A stretch of DNA of 8,811 nt, from contig CACXFY010000090.1 in the NCBI GenBank assembly GCA_902767005.1, positions 1 through 8,811 of the forward strand, in the 5' to 3' direction. A program made the position numbers and the translations under genes. Positions within the stretch are counted from its first letter, which is position 1. Every line of letters starts with the position of its first letter. Shown in pieces: positions 6,380 through 8,811 of the stretch. The notes under the pieces were generated by a model. That model worked only from the letters and a program-made list of their open reading frames with translations. It searched no databases and was not told where the DNA came from. This stretch comes from an uncultured Erysipelotrichaceae bacterium (lineage in GTDB: Bacteria > Bacillota_I > Bacilli_A > RF39 > UBA660).

Positions 6380-7317
6380 TGTCATTTACAACAACAATAA
6401 AACAAGAAATAACCAAAATAGAATCAACAGAATCAGAAATGATTGCTGAACTATCTGGTTTTATTAGAAACAATAGTGATATTCATAATGGGTCTTTAGA
6501 AACAACTTCAGAAAAACTAAATGTATTAGAACGTTTTCAATATTTTATAAAAGAACTATATCAAATAGATAGCGAAATAATAGTAATAGATAATGTTAAT
6601 TTTAGTAAGAATAAATTATATCAATTAAAAGTAGAAAAAGATGTAAATAAAATATTAAGAAATATTGGTTATTATGATGATAATAATCACTACTTAGAGA
6701 CAGCCCCAACATATATAGTAGGAGCCAATGAAGAAATAAGAGCCTATCTAAGAGGAGTATTCTTATGTAGTGGAAGTATTAATGATCCAAAAACATCAAG
6801 ATACCATCTAGAACTACTAATACCAACTCCAGAAGAAGCTGTGTTTGTCCAACAATTACTAAATATATTTGATTTAAATGCTAAAATTATCAATAGAGAA
6901 AAAGGCTATATGATCTATGTAAAAGAAGCCGAAAAAATAAGTGACTTCTTAAAAATAATAAAAGCTAATAATGCTGTCTTATACTTTGAAGATGTTCGTA
7001 TTTATCGTGATCAAAAAAATAAAACTAATAGACTAAATAATTGTGAACAAGCTAATATGGATAAAGTAATTCAAACAGCTGGTGAACAAATAAAACAAAT
7101 CGAAATAATAGAAGAAACAAATAGTATTGACTTACTAGATGAAAGAACACAAGTAGCTCTAAAATATAGAAAAAAATATCCTGAAGCATCTCTTAAAGAG
7201 TTAGCAGAAATAATATCTATAGAAACTGGTAAGACCTTATCAAAATCAGGATTAAATCATAGACTAAGAAAAATAAAAGAATTAGCTGAAAGATTAGAAA
7301 AAAATAAAAACAGCTAA
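6379..7317 (+). CDS. whiA: DNA-binding protein WhiA
   Basis: WhiA is a DNA-binding protein that controls sporulation septation in actinomycetes and affects cell division and chromosome segregation in Bacillota. The 312 residues are near the usual length. The N-terminal 85 residues (starting MSFTTTIKQEI) form the family-specific domain. The degenerate LAGLIDADG homing-endonuclease-like domain is around 105-215, including YLRGVFLCSGSINDPKTS (123-140). The C-terminal helix-turn-helix region (about 255-308) contains YPEASLKELAEII and SKSGLNHRLRKIKELAE, the family's best-conserved tail. The start overlaps the glmR stop as TAATG, with no clear Shine-Dalgarno upstream, so reinitiation by ribosomes finishing glmR is likely. 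It is the last gene of the operon; the terminator stem reaches into its final codons. Confidence 0.97.
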   Translation: MSFTTTIKQEITKIESTESEMIAELSGFIRNNSDIHNGSLETTSEKLNVLERFQYFIKELYQIDSEIIVIDNVNFSKNKLYQLKVEKDVNKILRNIGYYDDNNHYLETAPTYIVGANEEIRAYLRGVFLCSGSINDPKTSRYHLELLIPTPEEAVFVQQLLNIFDLNAKIINREKGYMIYVKEAEKISDFLKIIKANNAVLYFEDVRIYRDQKNKTNRLNNCEQANMDKVIQTAGEQIKQIEIIEETNSIDLLDERTQVALKYRKKYPEASLKELAEIISIETGKTLSKSGLNHRLRKIKELAERLEKNKNS

Positions 7318-7318
7318 T
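7281..7318 (+). repeat. Perfect 8-bp inverted repeat overlapping the terminator
   Basis: ATTAGCTG (7281-7288) and CAGCTAAT (7311-7318) are exact reverse complements, 22 nt apart. Their 3' arm overlaps the 3' arm of the terminator stem by five bases, so the two hairpins cannot both form fully. The stem includes GC pairs and may be the stronger one, but it lies further from the T tract. Confidence 0.55.
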
Positions 7319-7327
7319 CTTTTTTTT
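7289..7327 (+). terminator. Intrinsic terminator overlapping the end of whiA
   Basis: AAAGATTAG (7289-7297) pairs with CTAATCTTT (7314-7322), loop 16 nt, followed by a run of T to 7327 (eight T from 7320). The stem is AT-rich and so weak alone. The descending arm contains the whiA stop codon (TAA 7315-7317). A second 8-bp repeat that shares the 3' arm could extend or compete with it. Confidence 0.68.
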
Positions 7328-7378
7328 GTCTAAATATTGTCAACTCCATCTTTTTAAACAATAAGTCTTTTAAATGTA

Positions 7379-7387
7379 TGATATAAT
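7379..7387 (+). promoter_or_regulatory. Extended -10 promoter element of the nucleoside kinase gene
   Basis: TGATATAAT: TATAAT at 7382-7387 with TG one base upstream, the same extended -10 form as the other two promoters in the window. There is no good -35 box at the expected distance (CAATAA at 17-bp spacing). Predicted transcription start is near 7394, leaving a leader of about 24 nt. Confidence 0.7.
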
Positions 7388-7401
7388 TACTACATAGAGT
7401 A

Positions 7402-7409
7402 AAAGGTGG
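7402..7409 (+). promoter_or_regulatory. Ribosome binding site of the nucleoside kinase gene
   Basis: AAAGGTGG ends 8 nt before ATG 7418. The nearer ATG at 7410 is out of frame and stops after three codons (ATG ATA TTA TGA), so 7418 is the start. Confidence 0.75.
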
Positions 7410-7417
7410 ATGATATT

Positions 7418-8811
7418 ATGATAGAAACTGTAGAAGTAATCATAAACAAGAAAAAATATACATATAACAAAGATACTTCTTTACTAGAAATAGCTCAAGA
7501 TTTCAAAGATAAACATAAATTTCCTATAATTTTAGCTCGTGTTGGCAATAGATTAAGAGAATTATCTAATACAGTTCAAGAACCATGTGAAATAGAATTT
7601 TTAGATTTGACTTCAAGAGAAGGTAATAATACTCATGTAAATGGTCTAATCTATGTTATGGTTTATGCAGTAAAAAAACTATATGGTAAAAATGCTAATA
7701 TTATTGTAGAACATTCCTTAGATAAAGGTATATTTTTAGAATCTACTTTTAAACTAAATGAAGAAAAAGTAAAAGACATAAAGAAAAAAATGCAAGAAGT
7801 AATTCAACAAGATAAACCAATTATTAAGATGAATATTGATAGAATGGAAGCAAAAAAATACTTTGAAAGTGTAGGAGATTTACCAAAAGCTGGTGTAATG
7901 CGTTATAACACAAATAATTATGTAACATTATATCGTCTAGGTAACTTATATAATTATTTCTATCATTTAATGCCTACATCAACCGGATTAGTAAAAGACT
8001 TCGATTTAACTTATATAAAAGATAATGGATTTATATTAAGATTCCCTACAGTATTTATAAATGACAAAATAAAGAAATATGAACATCATGAGAAAATGTT
8101 TGATGTATTTAAACAATATAGAGAATGGGGAAAAGCAGTACACATCACAACATCAGTAGATTTAAATAGAGTTGTATCTATGGGAAAAGCAAATGATATG
8201 ATAAAGATAGAATCAGCTGTCCAAGATCAAAGAATATTAACAGTTGCTAAAGACATATTTGACAAGAAAAATGATATAAAAATAGTCTTAATAGCTGGAC
8301 CATCTTCATCTGGAAAAACAACTTCTTCTAAGAAACTATGTATGTACCTACAAACATTTGGTCTTACTCCAAAAGTAATTGGAATGGATGATTATTTTGT
8401 CGAAAGAGAAGAAAATCCAAAGAATCCAGATGGTTCATATGATTATGAATGCTTAGAAGCAGTAGATTTAAAACTATTTGATAAACAAGTAGGCCAATTA
8501 CTAAAAGGAGAAGAGGTATTACTACCTACATTTAATTTTACTTTTGGTAAAAAAGAATATAATGAGAAAATGAAATTAGAAGACGATGATATTCTTGTAA
8601 TAGAAGGAATACATGCTCTAGATAATAAAATATTAACTAATATTCCTAGAAATAAAAAATTCAAGATTTATATATCACCATTAACTACTGTAAATGTTGA
8701 TGATCATAACAGAATATCTACAACTGATAATAGATTATTAAGAAGAATAATAAGAGATAATAGAACACGTGGTCATAAAGTGGATGATACTTTAGCCGCC
8801 TGGCAAAGTGT
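7418..8811 (+). CDS. Nucleoside (uridine-type) kinase with N-terminal TGS and ThrRS-like domains; 3' end outside window
   Basis: The open frame runs from ATG 7418 to the window end without a stop (464 codons plus two bases). Family members of about 550 residues suggest some 85-95 residues are missing. Domains in order: a TGS-like ubiquitin-fold domain (about 1-65); a threonyl-tRNA-synthetase second-additional-domain-like region (about 70-215, with THVNGLIYVMVYAVKKLYG and TSTGLVKDFDL); then a uridine-kinase/phosphoribulokinase P-loop domain from about 285. The kinase part has Walker A GPSSSGKT (294-301), the acidic substrate motif MDDYF (323-327), EGIHAL (396-401), and the Arg-rich lid NRLLRRIIRDNRTRG (438-452). 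It likely phosphorylates a nucleoside with ATP or GTP; the exact substrate cannot be read from the sequence. The ThrRS-like part lacks the editing-site residues (His73 remains, the second His is Leu, and the C/H motif is gone), so tRNA editing is unlikely. It has its own promoter and is separate from the whiA operon. Confidence 0.9.
   Translation, partial: MIETVEVIINKKKYTYNKDTSLLEIAQDFKDKHKFPIILARVGNRLRELSNTVQEPCEIEFLDLTSREGNNTHVNGLIYVMVYAVKKLYGKNANIIVEHSLDKGIFLESTFKLNEEKVKDIKKKMQEVIQQDKPIIKMNIDRMEAKKYFESVGDLPKAGVMRYNTNNYVTLYRLGNLYNYFYHLMPTSTGLVKDFDLTYIKDNGFILRFPTVFINDKIKKYEHHEKMFDVFKQYREWGKAVHITTSVDLNRVVSMGKANDMIKIESAVQDQRILTVAKDIFDKKNDIKIVLIAGPSSSGKTTSSKKLCMYLQTFGLTPKVIGMDDYFVEREENPKNPDGSYDYECLEAVDLKLFDKQVGQLLKGEEVLLPTFNFTFGKKEYNEKMKLEDDDILVIEGIHALDNKILTNIPRNKKFKIYISPLTTVNVDDHNRISTTDNRLLRRIIRDNRTRGHKVDDTLAAWQS

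Noticed and set aside
7337..7342. TTGTCA as a -35 box for the nucleoside kinase promoter.
   Set aside because: It is 39 bp from the TATAAT at 7382-7387, far too distant, and the hexamer at 17-bp spacing (AATAAG) is a poor -10.
7318..7417. Small RNA or leader peptide in the whiA-kinase gap.
   Set aside because: Apart from the terminator tail, extended -10 element and ribosome binding site I see no stable hairpin or credible short frame in these 100 bases.
8443..8664. A minus-strand open frame of 73 codons within the nucleoside kinase.
   Set aside because: It is the shadow of a plus-strand frame that carries kinase motifs on both sides.

Overview
The window is AT-rich, gene-dense bacterial DNA, about 30% GC by eye (not counted). 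It reads well with the standard bacterial code: uvrA ends in TGA, every tryptophan is TGG, and no in-frame TGA needs to be read through. Gene content points to a low-GC member of the Bacillota that keeps UGA as stop: uvrB/uvrA, a YvlD-type membrane protein, lgt, glmR (yvcK), whiA, and a TGS/ThrRS-like/uridine-kinase fusion. An uncultured gut lineage near Erysipelotrichia, RF39 or Clostridia would fit, but that placement is inference.

Layout: (1) 1-951, plus strand: the 3' end of uvrB, then a 235-residue protein that I align by eye to the PgeF/YfiH (Cu-oxidase_4) family but which has lost the metal-binding motifs. (2) 951-1330: a bidirectional hairpin terminator, then a small DUF805 membrane protein on the minus strand, the only real minus-strand gene. 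(3) 1331-1417: a divergent promoter region with two extended -10 elements. (4) 1418-7317: a tight plus-strand operon, uvrA - yvlD-like - lgt - glmR - whiA, with gaps or overlaps of +10, -8, -8 and -1 nt, closed by a terminator that overlaps the end of whiA. (5) 7318-8811: a new promoter and the first 464 codons of a nucleoside kinase that runs off the window.

The genes combine nucleotide excision repair (UvrA, UvrB), lipoprotein maturation at the membrane (Lgt), control of cell-wall precursor supply (GlmR) and a division/chromosome-segregation DNA-binding protein (WhiA). The order resembles the B. subtilis uvrBA - yvlD - hprK - lgt and rapZ(yvcJ) - glmR(yvcK) - whiA(yvcL) neighbourhoods, but hprK and rapZ are absent at the places where they usually sit.

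I do not see a clear novel system, phage, IS element, CRISPR array or riboswitch. The most unusual item is the PgeF-like protein without catalytic residues. Smaller points are the split uvrB/uvrA pair, a very short predicted uvrA leader, motif changes in GlmR and competing hairpins at the end of whiA.
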